Positions 1 to 6,486 of a stretch of 9,401 nt of DNA are shown piece after piece; position 1 is the first letter of the stretch; each line of letters opens with the position of its first letter. Both the position numbers and the translations under genes were made by a program. Origin of the DNA: Spirochaetales bacterium (GTDB taxonomy: Bacteria; Spirochaetota; Spirochaetia; DSM-16054; Sediminispirochaetaceae); contig JAASTM010000048.1 in the NCBI GenBank assembly GCA_021767325.1, forward strand, positions 1 to 9,401. Direction: 5' to 3'. The notes beneath the pieces are model-generated. The model saw nothing but the letters and a program-made list of their open reading frames with translations. It was not told where the DNA came from and searched no databases.

Positions 1-504
1 AAGGTGCGAACCGAGATCGGTATGGTTTTCCAGAACTTCAACCTGTTTCCGCACCTTACCGCTATTGAAAACATCAAATTAGCGCCGGTAAATGTGCGAA
101 AAATTTCGAGCAAGGAGGCCGGCGAACGCGGAATGCAGCTGCTCGAAAAGGTCGGTCTGGCTGATAAGGCGCATGCCTACCCGGAACAGCTCTCCGGCGG
201 ACAGCAGCAGCGTGTTGCCATTGCCCGTGCGTTGGCGATGCAGCCGCAAATTATGTTCTTCGACGAGCCAACTTCCGCGCTCGATCCCGAGATGATCGGA
301 GAAGTACTGGATGTAATGCGTACAATGGCCAAAGAAGGAATGACGATGATCGTCGTCAGCCATGAGATGGGATTTATTCGAGAGGCAGCCGACAGAGTTC
401 TCTTTATGGCCGACGGAGTGATTGTGGAAGAGGGAAGTCCTGACGAAATCTTCAAGAACTCTCAGCATCGCCGTACACAGGACTTCCTGAGCAAGATTCT
501 GTGA
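1..504 (+). CDS. Polar amino-acid ABC transporter ATP-binding protein, 5'-truncated (GlnQ/HisP family)
   Basis: This is the C-terminal two thirds of a cytoplasmic ATPase that powers uptake of a polar amino acid or related solute. The frame is open from base 1, so the true start and the Walker A loop lie before the window; roughly 70-80 residues are missing by comparison with the family's usual length of about 240. Visible motifs in order are the Q-loop (MVFQNFNLFPHLTAIENI, from about base 22), the ABC signature LSGGQQQRVAIARAL (from 190), Walker B with the catalytic Glu (IMFFDEPTSALD, from 250) and the H-loop His (VVSHEMGF, His codon 361-363). The FFDEPTSALDPE stretch and the Q-loop wording are typical of the GlnQ/HisP/ArtP group. 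It ends 22 bases before the permease and is surely co-transcribed with it. The exact solute cannot be read from the ATPase. Confidence 0.95.
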   Translation, partial: KVRTEIGMVFQNFNLFPHLTAIENIKLAPVNVRKISSKEAGERGMQLLEKVGLADKAHAYPEQLSGGQQQRVAIARALAMQPQIMFFDEPTSALDPEMIGEVLDVMRTMAKEGMTMIVVSHEMGFIREAADRVLFMADGVIVEEGSPDEIFKNSQHRRTQDFLSKIL

Positions 505-526
505 TATACAGGAAGGTGGGATTATA

Positions 527-1540
527 ATGACACAGGAAACAAACAGAGCAACAACCCCTTCCCGTCTGCAGGATGTGAAGGAGAGGGTGGGCAACATTCC
601 GCTTATACGCAAATCCCAGTTCATATGGAGTTACCTGGCCTTTCTGGTGTTTTTCGATCTGGTACTGCTGCCCGAAAAAGGAACCCCTGGACCCTTTGGC
701 TTGGTGATGGTATTGCTCTTCGTAGTGCTGCTACTAGTATGGGCTGCGATTGTATTCACCGATGAGCTGAAGTCGGATAAGATTAAAACAGCCATAGCTT
801 TCGGGATACTTTTCATCCTAGGCTGGCTGTATTACCGCTATTCAACGGCCCGCTGGAGCGAGATGACACATCTCTTTTTCAATGCTGAGGTAATCCGTAA
901 AGCCTGGCCGTATCTGGTCAGAGGATTCTGGACTACTCTGCTGCTGGCGATCTCCGCGGCTATCTTCAGTACTATCATCGGACTGCTGCTGGCGGTATTC
1001 AGATCCTTCGAGAACCCGGTGCTCAATTTCTTTATTATCCTTTATATCGATGTGTTCCGGGCTATTCCTATCATCGTATTGATGATGGTTATTTACTATG
1101 CATTCCCGTTCATGAATATGCGTTTTAACGCGATTACCTCGGGTATTATCGCCCTTGCACTTAACAGTTCGGCGTATGTGGCCGAGATTTTCAGAGCCGG
1201 ATTTTTGTCTATAAAGCGGGGCCAAATAGAAGCCGCACACGCTTTGGGGCTCTCCCCAATTCAGACTATGCGCCTGGTAATACTGCCGCAGGCCTTTCAG
1301 GTAGTTATTCCTCCATTGGTTGGTAACTATGTTGCCAGTTCAAAGGATACTGCCCTGGCATCTGCAATCTCGATTATCGAGCTGTTGAAGGCTGGTTTGG
1401 CCCAAAAATCTCTGCTGGCAAACCCGTCACCCTTGATTTTCGTGACCGTGCTGTACCTGGTTATGTTTGTGCCTCTGACCAAGTTCTCCGGAATGCTGGA
1501 GCGCAAGATGCAGGGTACGAAGCGACAGATTAACGTATAA
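527..1540 (+). CDS. Polar amino-acid ABC transporter permease (HisM/GlnP family) with N-terminal membrane extension
   Basis: Integral membrane subunit that pairs with the ATPase just upstream. The ATG at 527 is preceded by a GGAAGGTGGG Shine-Dalgarno tract at good spacing. The product has 337 residues. The canonical permease domain occupies about residues 125-325. It includes GFWTTLLLAISAA (133-145), DVFRAIPIIVLMM (175-187), NSSAYVAEIFRAGF (213-226) and the EAA loop EAAHALGLSP (235-244), which contacts the ATPase. Family members are commonly about 220-250 residues. Here there is an additional stretch of about 120 residues with three apparent hydrophobic segments (about 33-48, 57-77 and 87-103), as in some longer AapM/BztC-like permeases. 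No second permease follows; the gene is closed by a terminator, so the pair probably works as a homodimer or with a subunit encoded before the window. Substrate unknown. Confidence 0.95.
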   Translation: MTQETNRATTPSRLQDVKERVGNIPLIRKSQFIWSYLAFLVFFDLVLLPEKGTPGPFGLVMVLLFVVLLLVWAAIVFTDELKSDKIKTAIAFGILFILGWLYYRYSTARWSEMTHLFFNAEVIRKAWPYLVRGFWTTLLLAISAAIFSTIIGLLLAVFRSFENPVLNFFIILYIDVFRAIPIIVLMMVIYYAFPFMNMRFNAITSGIIALALNSSAYVAEIFRAGFLSIKRGQIEAAHALGLSPIQTMRLVILPQAFQVVIPPLVGNYVASSKDTALASAISIIELLKAGLAQKSLLANPSPLIFVTVLYLVMFVPLTKFSGMLERKMQGTKRQINV

Positions 1541-1565
1541 GCCCTTCAGTGAGATTTGTCATACG

Positions 1566-1602
1566 GCCGCCTCGGGATGTGTCCTGAGGCGGCTACTTTT
1601 TT
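1566..1602 (+). terminator. Rho-independent terminator of the amino-acid transporter operon
   Basis: A GC-rich hairpin starts 25 bases after the permease stop. Arms GCCGCCTC and GAGGCGGC pair perfectly, then a G/T wobble and GGA/TCC extend the stem to 12 pairs around a short loop (1566-1593). The run TTTTTT follows at 1597-1602. Read on the minus strand the hairpin lacks a following T-run, so it should stop rightward transcription only and is not a clear terminator for the convergent dehydratase gene. Confidence 0.93.
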
Positions 1603-1629
1603 GTATGGAGACCGGTACGAGCCCCGCGC

Positions 1630-2598
1630 TCAACACGGAGCCGTTACAGCCCGCAGGTATTTCTCCTTGCTTATGTTACGGCCGGTGAGTATGAAGACGG
1701 TTTGTTTCCCGCTGAGATCGAGTTTACCTGCAAGCGCAGCAGCCAGCCCCACCACTGCAGAGCCTTCGGCTATTATTTGCTCATGTTCCAGTAGTAGTTT
1801 AAGCGCAGCAGCTATCTCCGCCTCCTCCACTGTATGAATGGCGCTTACCAGCTTGCCGACGATGGAATAGGTGAGGGGGGTCAGGGTACCGAGCAGCCCG
1901 TCTGCCAGGGACGGCTTTATATCAACGCTCGCATGGCAGCGGCCGTCACGGAACGAGAGATAGGCGCCCGGCGCCGCGGCTGCCTCGACTCCTATAATCT
2001 CGATTTCAGGGCTGCCCGCCTTAAGCGCTGTCGCTATCCCCGAAATCAATCCACCACCGCCGACCGGCACTATCACTGTATCTACCTCGGGCAGCTCTTC
2101 GAGCAGTTCCAGACCAATGGTCCCCTGTCCGGCAATTATCTCGATATCACTGTGGGAGTGCACATACAAACCGCGGTTGCGCTGGACATACTCCTGCGCA
2201 ATCTCGAAGGTCTCTGAAAAATCTCTGCCCCGGGCGCGGACCTCGGCGCCAAAGGAGCGAATGCGGGTTATCTTGGTTGAATCGGCATCTTCCGGCACAA
2301 AGACAACCGGTGGCGGGTAGCCTGTCTGCGCGGCTGCATATGCCAGGGCGGTGCCGTGGTTTCCGCTCGAGCAGGTGACCAGCGGTCGGTTCAATCCCGA
2401 CTGCATGAGAACAGAAACCTTATTGCATGCGCCCCGTACTTTAAAGCTGCCGGCTATCTGAAAACACTCCGGTTTGAGATATACCTCGGTACCGAGCTGC
2501 GTGCTGAGCGAAGCGGAATAAATGATAGGGGTAGGTTTGATAGAACCGGATATCCGTTTGCGTGCACTCCAGATATTATTGGTAGTAACAGTAGTCAT
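1630..2598 (-). CDS. PLP-dependent threonine/serine dehydratase-family enzyme (fold type II)
   Basis: A 322-residue cytoplasmic enzyme of the family that includes catabolic threonine dehydratase, serine racemase and the hydroxyectoine-utilisation dehydratase EutB. These use pyridoxal phosphate for beta-elimination or racemisation of hydroxy-amino acids. Seen here: the PLP lysine in GSFKVRGA (Lys53), the substrate/PLP loop SSGNHG (77-82), the phosphate-binding glycine loop VGGGGLISG (179-187) and the C-terminal LTGRN (304-308), where many relatives have SGGN. There is no C-terminal ACT regulatory domain, so it resembles the short catabolic enzymes rather than biosynthetic IlvA. The start is supported by GGAGAGGG just upstream on the minus strand. 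The gene is convergent with the amino-acid transporter and divergent from the amidohydrolase. Threonine/serine dehydratase is the safest name; a EutB-like role is possible but unproven. Confidence 0.92.
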   Translation of the reverse strand: MTTVTTNNIWSARKRISGSIKPTPIIYSASLSTQLGTEVYLKPECFQIAGSFKVRGACNKVSVLMQSGLNRPLVTCSSGNHGTALAYAAAQTGYPPPVVFVPEDADSTKITRIRSFGAEVRARGRDFSETFEIAQEYVQRNRGLYVHSHSDIEIIAGQGTIGLELLEELPEVDTVIVPVGGGGLISGIATALKAGSPEIEIIGVEAAAAPGAYLSFRDGRCHASVDIKPSLADGLLGTLTPLTYSIVGKLVSAIHTVEEAEIAAALKLLLEHEQIIAEGSAVVGLAAALAGKLDLSGKQTVFILTGRNISKEKYLRAVTAPC

Positions 2599-2719
2599 AA
2601 GCCCTCTCCAGTTTCATGGGTTTAGATCTGATTTTATAAACTTGGGAAAAATGTGTTCCTCATATCTCGATTTACTGCTATTATTCTACAATGCTTGTCA
2701 ATCTTGGGAAAACTTTTAT

Positions 2720-2748
2720 TTGACACTGCACTTGTACTCATATACAAT
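2720..2748 (+). promoter_or_regulatory. Near-consensus sigma-70 promoter for the amidohydrolase operon
   Basis: The -35 box TTGACA (2720-2725) is perfect. A 17-base spacer separates it from the -10 box TACAAT (2743-2748), one base off TATAAT. Transcription would begin near 2755, about 44 bases before the GTG start of the amidohydrolase. The surrounding sequence is AT-rich. This is the strongest promoter match I could find in the window. Confidence 0.8.
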
Positions 2749-2753
2749 ATTAT

Positions 2754-2786
2754 AAAACATTATTTCGCAATGCGGAATAATGTTTT
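2754..2786. promoter_or_regulatory. 33-bp near-perfect palindrome, probable repressor operator
   Basis: Arms of 16 bases (2754-2769 and 2771-2786) flank a single central base at 2770. Fifteen of the 16 pairs are Watson-Crick; the only exception is T2765 opposite G2775. The core reads TTTCGCA-A-TGCGGAA and the outer arms are AAAACATTAT/ATAATGTTTT. It begins at the expected transcription start, five bases past the -10 box, and ends just before the Shine-Dalgarno at 2789. That is a typical place for a dimeric repressor to block transcription. The CGCA/TGCG core between AT-rich flanks is of the sort bound by helix-turn-helix dimers such as IclR- or GntR-type regulators, but I cannot assign the family. 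It lacks a following T-run, so it is not a convincing terminator. Confidence 0.75.
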
Positions 2787-2798
2787 GTGGAGAAATAA

Positions 2799-4244
2799 GT
2801 GCCAGAAAAATACGACCTCATCATTCGAAACGCAACAGTCATTACAATGGATCGGCAGCGCCGTGTGCTGCACGATGCGGTTCTATTTATACGCGGTAAT
2901 TACATTGATTTTGTAGGTACCGGTGAGGACGCGGTCGGCCGCCTGCAAAACTCGCAGGCTGACAAGGTCATAGATGCAGAGCGTAAAGTGGTTCTACCCG
3001 GACTCATTGACACCCATGCCCATGCGGGTCACGGATTGACCAAGACCCTAGGCGAAGGCGGCGGGGCAATGGGGATGGAGTGGGACGAGTTTATGGAGCG
3101 GATCTACTTCCGCGGCAGTACTCCCGAATTCTGGCGTGCCGAGGCTCTGCTCAGTGGTCTCGAGAAGCTTAAGTTCGGTGTGACCACCGGAATGAGTATG
3201 CTCGGCTCTTATCCGCGCTACGACGACGAGGAGTGTTGGGCGGCGCATGTAGAGGGAATGGCCAAGACCGGTATCCGCGACATCCTCGGAGTCGGTACCC
3301 CCAATCCTCCCTTCCCCAAAACGTTCCGTAAATGGAAGAGCGACGGGACATACCACGAGTATGAGCTGAGTCATGCCGACTCGTTCGAGCGAACGCGGCG
3401 GGCGGTGAGCCTGCATCGCAGTGCCAACGACGGCCGTTCACTGTGTTATCCAACACCCTCCGGGGTGGGGCGCCGCGATCCTCTCAGTGTGGACCAGCAA
3501 ATCGCCCAGAACCGGGCGATGAAAGACATATCCGAGGAGTTCGATGTACCAATTCACTCGCACTCTTACGGCGGCGATATCGAGTTTGCATATCGAAATT
3601 TTCCCTTTGTCCTGGGGCCACGGTTATCACTGGCCCACTGTACCGGCATAAGCGCGGAAGAGGTGCAGATTCTGGCCGATACCGGTACATCCGTATGCAG
3701 CGGCCCGAGCACCGGCTCTTACATTAAGGCCCGCTGCCCGGTAGTTGAGCTGATCGACTCCGGTTGTAACGTCAGTTTTTGTACCGATGCCAGCGCCCCC
3801 GATCGTACGTATGATTTGTTCGAAAAGTTACGTATAGGCGCCCGTCTGCACCGTGTTCATTTTCATGATTCCGGAGTCCTGCCGGCAGGAAAACTGCTTG
3901 AAATGGTGACCATAGACGCTGCCCGCGCATTGAGCTTGGACGACCGACTCGGATCGATCGAAGCCGGGAAGCTGGCCGATGTGATCCTGGTCGACATGCA
4001 CAAGCCGCATCTGTATCCGTTGTGGCACGAGCCGCTGCGGATGGTGTATCAGGCATCGGGTCATGATGTGGATACAGTCATCGTGAACGGCAAGGTGCTG
4101 ATGGAAGGGCGCCGGGTAACCGCGCTAGATGAAGATACCATCCTCAGCCGGGCGGCCGACGAAGCCTGGCTGGCATTGAAACGGCTCGGATTTGAACGGG
4201 CCACCGAACTCCCGCAGAATTTGTGGGGAACTACACATTATTAA
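2799..4244 (+). CDS. Metal-dependent amidohydrolase (chlorohydrolase/cytosine-deaminase-like superfamily)
   Basis: A 481-residue cytoplasmic hydrolase of the amidohydrolase superfamily, whose members use one or two metal ions to hydrolyse C-N, C-Cl or amide bonds in small, often nitrogen-rich compounds. The GTG start is chosen because GGAG (2789-2792) lies six bases upstream. Order of motifs: N-terminal beta-sandwich strand (DLIIRNATVITMD, 6-18); the HxH metal pair in PGLIDTHAHAGH (His73, His75); HSHSYGG (His253, His255) on the presumed fifth strand; LAHCTG (His280) on the sixth; and CTDAS (Asp330) on the eighth. It closes with the usual SLDDRLGSIEAGKLADVILVD stretch (about 379-399) and a C-terminal sandwich strand. 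Deaminase relatives usually carry HxxE at the fifth strand; here no Glu follows, so the chemistry may differ. It is followed directly by the VOC gene, whose Shine-Dalgarno overlaps this stop codon. Substrate unknown. Confidence 0.9.
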   Translation: MPEKYDLIIRNATVITMDRQRRVLHDAVLFIRGNYIDFVGTGEDAVGRLQNSQADKVIDAERKVVLPGLIDTHAHAGHGLTKTLGEGGGAMGMEWDEFMERIYFRGSTPEFWRAEALLSGLEKLKFGVTTGMSMLGSYPRYDDEECWAAHVEGMAKTGIRDILGVGTPNPPFPKTFRKWKSDGTYHEYELSHADSFERTRRAVSLHRSANDGRSLCYPTPSGVGRRDPLSVDQQIAQNRAMKDISEEFDVPIHSHSYGGDIEFAYRNFPFVLGPRLSLAHCTGISAEEVQILADTGTSVCSGPSTGSYIKARCPVVELIDSGCNVSFCTDASAPDRTYDLFEKLRIGARLHRVHFHDSGVLPAGKLLEMVTIDAARALSLDDRLGSIEAGKLADVILVDMHKPHLYPLWHEPLRMVYQASGHDVDTVIVNGKVLMEGRRVTALDEDTILSRAADEAWLALKRLGFERATELPQNLWGTTHY

Positions 4245-4254
4245 GGAGCTGCGT

Positions 4255-4644
4255 ATGCAAAGACCAAAACTACCGGACGGCAAAGCTGAAAAGCTAATAA
4301 CCTTTATTTACTATAAAGACCTGCAGAAGGGCATGGATTTTTATGGCAAAGTGCTCGGCTTTCCCCTCGAGATCGATCAGGGATGGAGTAAAATCTACCG
4401 AATTTCCGAATCCGGCTACGTAGGTGTCGTCGATGAGACCCGGGGCATGCACAAATGGCATGAAACCAAGACCCTGCAGATCTGCATCCGGGTTCCCGAT
4501 GCTGACGAATGGTACGAGTATTGCAAGAGCATCGAGGTAGAGAACCTCTCAGAGATGTTCCGCAGCGAAGAGCTGAAGATCAAAGCCTTCGTCTTCGATG
4601 ATCCGGAAGGCTATCAGGTCGAGATCCAGGAATCGATCAGTTGA
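4255..4644 (+). CDS. VOC-superfamily protein (glyoxalase/bleomycin-resistance/dioxygenase fold)
   Basis: A small protein of 129 residues from the ATG at 4255. An upstream in-frame ATG at 4192 lies inside the amidohydrolase gene. The 4255 start is preferred because TAAGGAG (4242-4248) sits six bases before it and overlaps the preceding stop, a typical translationally coupled arrangement. The fold is suggested by the strand at ITFIYYKDL (15-23), the helix with FYGKVLGF (29-36) and the closing FDDPEGYQVEIQE (114-126), which matches the DPdGnxxEl signature. Glu123 is at the usual last metal-ligand place. The first strand has no His at the usual ligand position, so a classical glyoxalase I metal site is doubtful; His66 and His69 lie in the middle loop. 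VOC proteins include lyases, epimerases, dioxygenases and binding proteins. The reaction here is unknown, but linkage to the amidohydrolase suggests the same pathway. Confidence 0.82.
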   Translation: MQRPKLPDGKAEKLITFIYYKDLQKGMDFYGKVLGFPLEIDQGWSKIYRISESGYVGVVDETRGMHKWHETKTLQICIRVPDADEWYEYCKSIEVENLSEMFRSEELKIKAFVFDDPEGYQVEIQESIS

Positions 4645-4664
4645 GCACGAGCATCAGTTGAGCA
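4636..4664 (+). repeat. 12-bp direct repeat spanning the VOC stop codon
   Basis: ATCAGTTGAGCA occurs at 4636-4647 and again at 4653-4664, a period of 17 bases. The first copy contains the last two codons and the TGA stop of the VOC gene; the second copy is non-coding. It most likely records a small local duplication at the gene end. Confidence 0.75.
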
Positions 4665-4677
4665 GACTTTGTTTTTG

Positions 4678-4705
4678 TTGACTTATGTGGGTAATATGTT
4701 ACAAT
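4678..4705 (+). promoter_or_regulatory. Probable sigma-70 promoter for the peptide-type ABC importer
   Basis: TTGACT (4678-4683) and TACAAT (4700-4705) are separated by 16 bases. The predicted start near 4712 leaves a leader of about 105 bases before the binding-protein ATG. No terminator is visible between the VOC gene and this promoter, so read-through from the amidohydrolase promoter is also possible. Confidence 0.65.
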
Positions 4706-4748
4706 GTAGAACAAGGTTTTACGATGTGGCATAATAATTAGTTTGGTT

Positions 4749-4762
4749 CATAGGGACCTATG
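4749..4762. promoter_or_regulatory. Short palindrome in the importer leader
   Basis: CATAGG and CCTATG form a perfect 6-base inverted repeat around a 2-base centre. It lies about 40 bases downstream of the predicted transcription start and about 55 bases before the binding-protein start. It could be a protein-binding site or a weak RNA hairpin; nothing in the sequence decides which. Confidence 0.35.
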
Positions 4763-4817
4763 TTATGGGTACTCTGTGATAAAGCTTTTAGATCTCTTAA
4801 AAAAGAGGGAGGAGTAG

Positions 4818-6470
4818 ATGAAAAAAATCTTTGTACTGGCTTTGGCGGCAGTGATGCTGGTTTCAGCATTTTATGCGTTTGCCGGAGGACAGCAGGAAGC
4901 GGCTCAGGAGCAGACACAGGCACCTGAGGAAGAGGTAAAGGAAGTTGTTATAGCTCTGCCTGGGGATGTAACCACTTGGAATCCGTACTCGCGGAACGAG
5001 GTTATCTCGAACTCTATCCAACGCCATGTGTTTGAAACACTGATTGGCGTAGAGAGCGACCTCAGCACCTCAAAAGGATTAGCCGTAGAATGGACAGCCA
5101 ATGAGGATGCAAGTGTATGGACTATAAAACTGCGCGAGGGTGTCAAATTTCACGACGGTACCGATTTCAATGCGGAAGACGTGGTGTTTTCTTTTGACTT
5201 CTGTAAAGCAGATGGTCGCGGATGGGCCGATTCCATGGGTAACTTCGAGAGTTGGCGGGCAATTGACGACTACACCGTAGAAATCAAAACCATTATTCCC
5301 GACGTGCTGTTGCCGAGTCATCTGCGCAACATTGCCATTATCAGTAATGAGACTAACGCAGACCAGGACCCCGAGGTCCTGGAGTCCGAAGTTGTCGGAA
5401 CCGGTAAATACAAGATGGTTGAGTATGTGAAAGACGGACGGGTAGTACTCGAAAGATATGAAGACTACTGGGGTGAGAAGCCCGAAATCGAAAAGGTCGT
5501 ATTTCGACCGATCCCGCAGGCGGGAACCAGAACTGCAAGTCTCCTGGCTGGAGAAGTAGACCTGATCAGTAACGTTCCGGTCCGCGATGCCGACATGCTG
5601 CAGGCCAACGACAAAGTCGAAGTCGTAACCGAAGCCGGTATTAGTACGATGATGTTTGCCATGGCGCAGACTGAAGAAGATCCGAGTCCTAACGCTCAGA
5701 TGCCGATCAAATCACCGGATGGTTCTAATCCTCTGGCGGTTCGTGATGTACGTAAGGCGATTATCCATGCAGTAAATGCAAATGAGATTATCGACCAGAT
5801 CATGGGCGGATACGCATCTCTGGCTCCGACTCCGGTTCCGGAAGGCTTTGTAGGCTACAACCCCGAGCTCGATAAGTACGAGTACAATCCTGAATTGGCC
5901 GAAGAGCTGCTCGATGCTGCCGGTTATCCCCGCCAGGCTGATGACGGATACAGATTCGAGATTACCCTTGATGCACCCAATGACCGCTACATCAACGACG
6001 CTGCAATTGCAACCGCCGTTGCCGGTTACCTTGAAAAGGTTGGTATTAAGTGCAATCCGAATCTCATGTCACGGTCGGTATTCTGGGGCTACATCCGGAC
6101 CCATGAAGGCTTTAACTCGCACTTCATCATGAGCGCATGGTCTGAACCAAGCGGCGAGAGTGCCCTTATTGCAAAGGACCTGCTCTATAGTAACTACCTG
6201 GACGGACCCAAGCGTGATGGATGGGGCGGAGTCAATCGAGGCTACTACGCCAACGAAGAGATTGACCGGCTGATCGAAAAGGCCCTGGCAACTGTAGACG
6301 TAGATGAACGCGATGAGATCATGCAGAAGGTATGGGAAATTGCCTGGGATGATGCGGTTCTCTTCACTACCCACAGTGAGGATGCTATCTATGCAACCAG
6401 CCAGAGAGTAAAGTATTCACCGCGAGTGGACCAGCATATTTTTGCCTGGGACCTCAGCATGGTTGAATAA
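4818..6470 (+). CDS. ABC transporter solute-binding protein, peptide/nickel family 5 (DppA/OppA-like)
   Basis: A 550-residue extracytoplasmic binding protein that captures the solute and hands it to the permeases encoded downstream. The ATG at 4818 has a very strong GGGAGGAG Shine-Dalgarno. Residues 1-22 are a clear signal peptide (MKK, hydrophobic core, then AFA as probable signal peptidase I site). There is no lipobox Cys, so it is predicted to be soluble in the periplasm. An acidic, Gln/Glu-rich linker (about 24-42) follows. Family-5 landmarks are VFETLIGV (71-78), WTIKLREGVKFHDGTDFNAE (101-120) with DVVFSF (121-126), and VVGTGKYKM (192-200). The length is normal for the family. GGQQE after the signal peptide is a style I associate with spirochaetes. 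Peptides are only one option as ligand; the neighbouring amidohydrolase suggests another nitrogen-containing compound. Confidence 0.95.
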   Translation: MKKIFVLALAAVMLVSAFYAFAGGQQEAAQEQTQAPEEEVKEVVIALPGDVTTWNPYSRNEVISNSIQRHVFETLIGVESDLSTSKGLAVEWTANEDASVWTIKLREGVKFHDGTDFNAEDVVFSFDFCKADGRGWADSMGNFESWRAIDDYTVEIKTIIPDVLLPSHLRNIAIISNETNADQDPEVLESEVVGTGKYKMVEYVKDGRVVLERYEDYWGEKPEIEKVVFRPIPQAGTRTASLLAGEVDLISNVPVRDADMLQANDKVEVVTEAGISTMMFAMAQTEEDPSPNAQMPIKSPDGSNPLAVRDVRKAIIHAVNANEIIDQIMGGYASLAPTPVPEGFVGYNPELDKYEYNPELAEELLDAAGYPRQADDGYRFEITLDAPNDRYINDAAIATAVAGYLEKVGIKCNPNLMSRSVFWGYIRTHEGFNSHFIMSAWSEPSGESALIAKDLLYSNYLDGPKRDGWGGVNRGYYANEEIDRLIEKALATVDVDERDEIMQKVWEIAWDDAVLFTTHSEDAIYATSQRVKYSPRVDQHIFAWDLSMVE

Positions 6471-6486
6471 AGATTAAGTTTTAAGG

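Noticed and set aside
79..624. Long minus-strand open frame of 181 codons opposite the amino-acid ATPase and permease start
   Set aside because: It lies antisense to two genes with unmistakable family motifs, and its translation shows no recognisable domain. It is a coding shadow.
842..1240. Minus-strand open frame of 132 codons inside the amino-acid permease gene
   Set aside because: It is antisense to the conserved permease core, and its composition reflects the reverse complement of hydrophobic codons.
2673..2701. Possible minus-strand promoter with TTGACA (complement of 2696-2701) for the dehydratase
   Set aside because: No acceptable -10 box occurs 15 to 19 bases downstream on that strand. 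The dehydratase promoter remains unidentified.
2754..2786. The palindrome as an intrinsic terminator
   Set aside because: The stem is AT-rich at its base, there is no T-run beyond the arm itself, and it sits between a strong promoter and a Shine-Dalgarno, which fits an operator better.
3048..3416. Minus-strand open frame opposite the amidohydrolase
   Set aside because: The sense strand encodes continuous amidohydrolase sequence; the reverse product has no recognisable features.
4192..4254. Upstream in-frame ATG extending the VOC protein by 21 residues
   Set aside because: It has no good Shine-Dalgarno, overlaps the end of the amidohydrolase gene, and the added residues do not fit the VOC fold; 4255 has TAAGGAG at ideal spacing.
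4706..4817. Riboswitch in the leader of about 105 bases before the binding-protein gene
   Set aside because: Only a short palindrome (4749-4762) and a weak CTCTT/AAGAG hairpin near the Shine-Dalgarno are visible; no known aptamer core or terminator/antiterminator pair was recognised.
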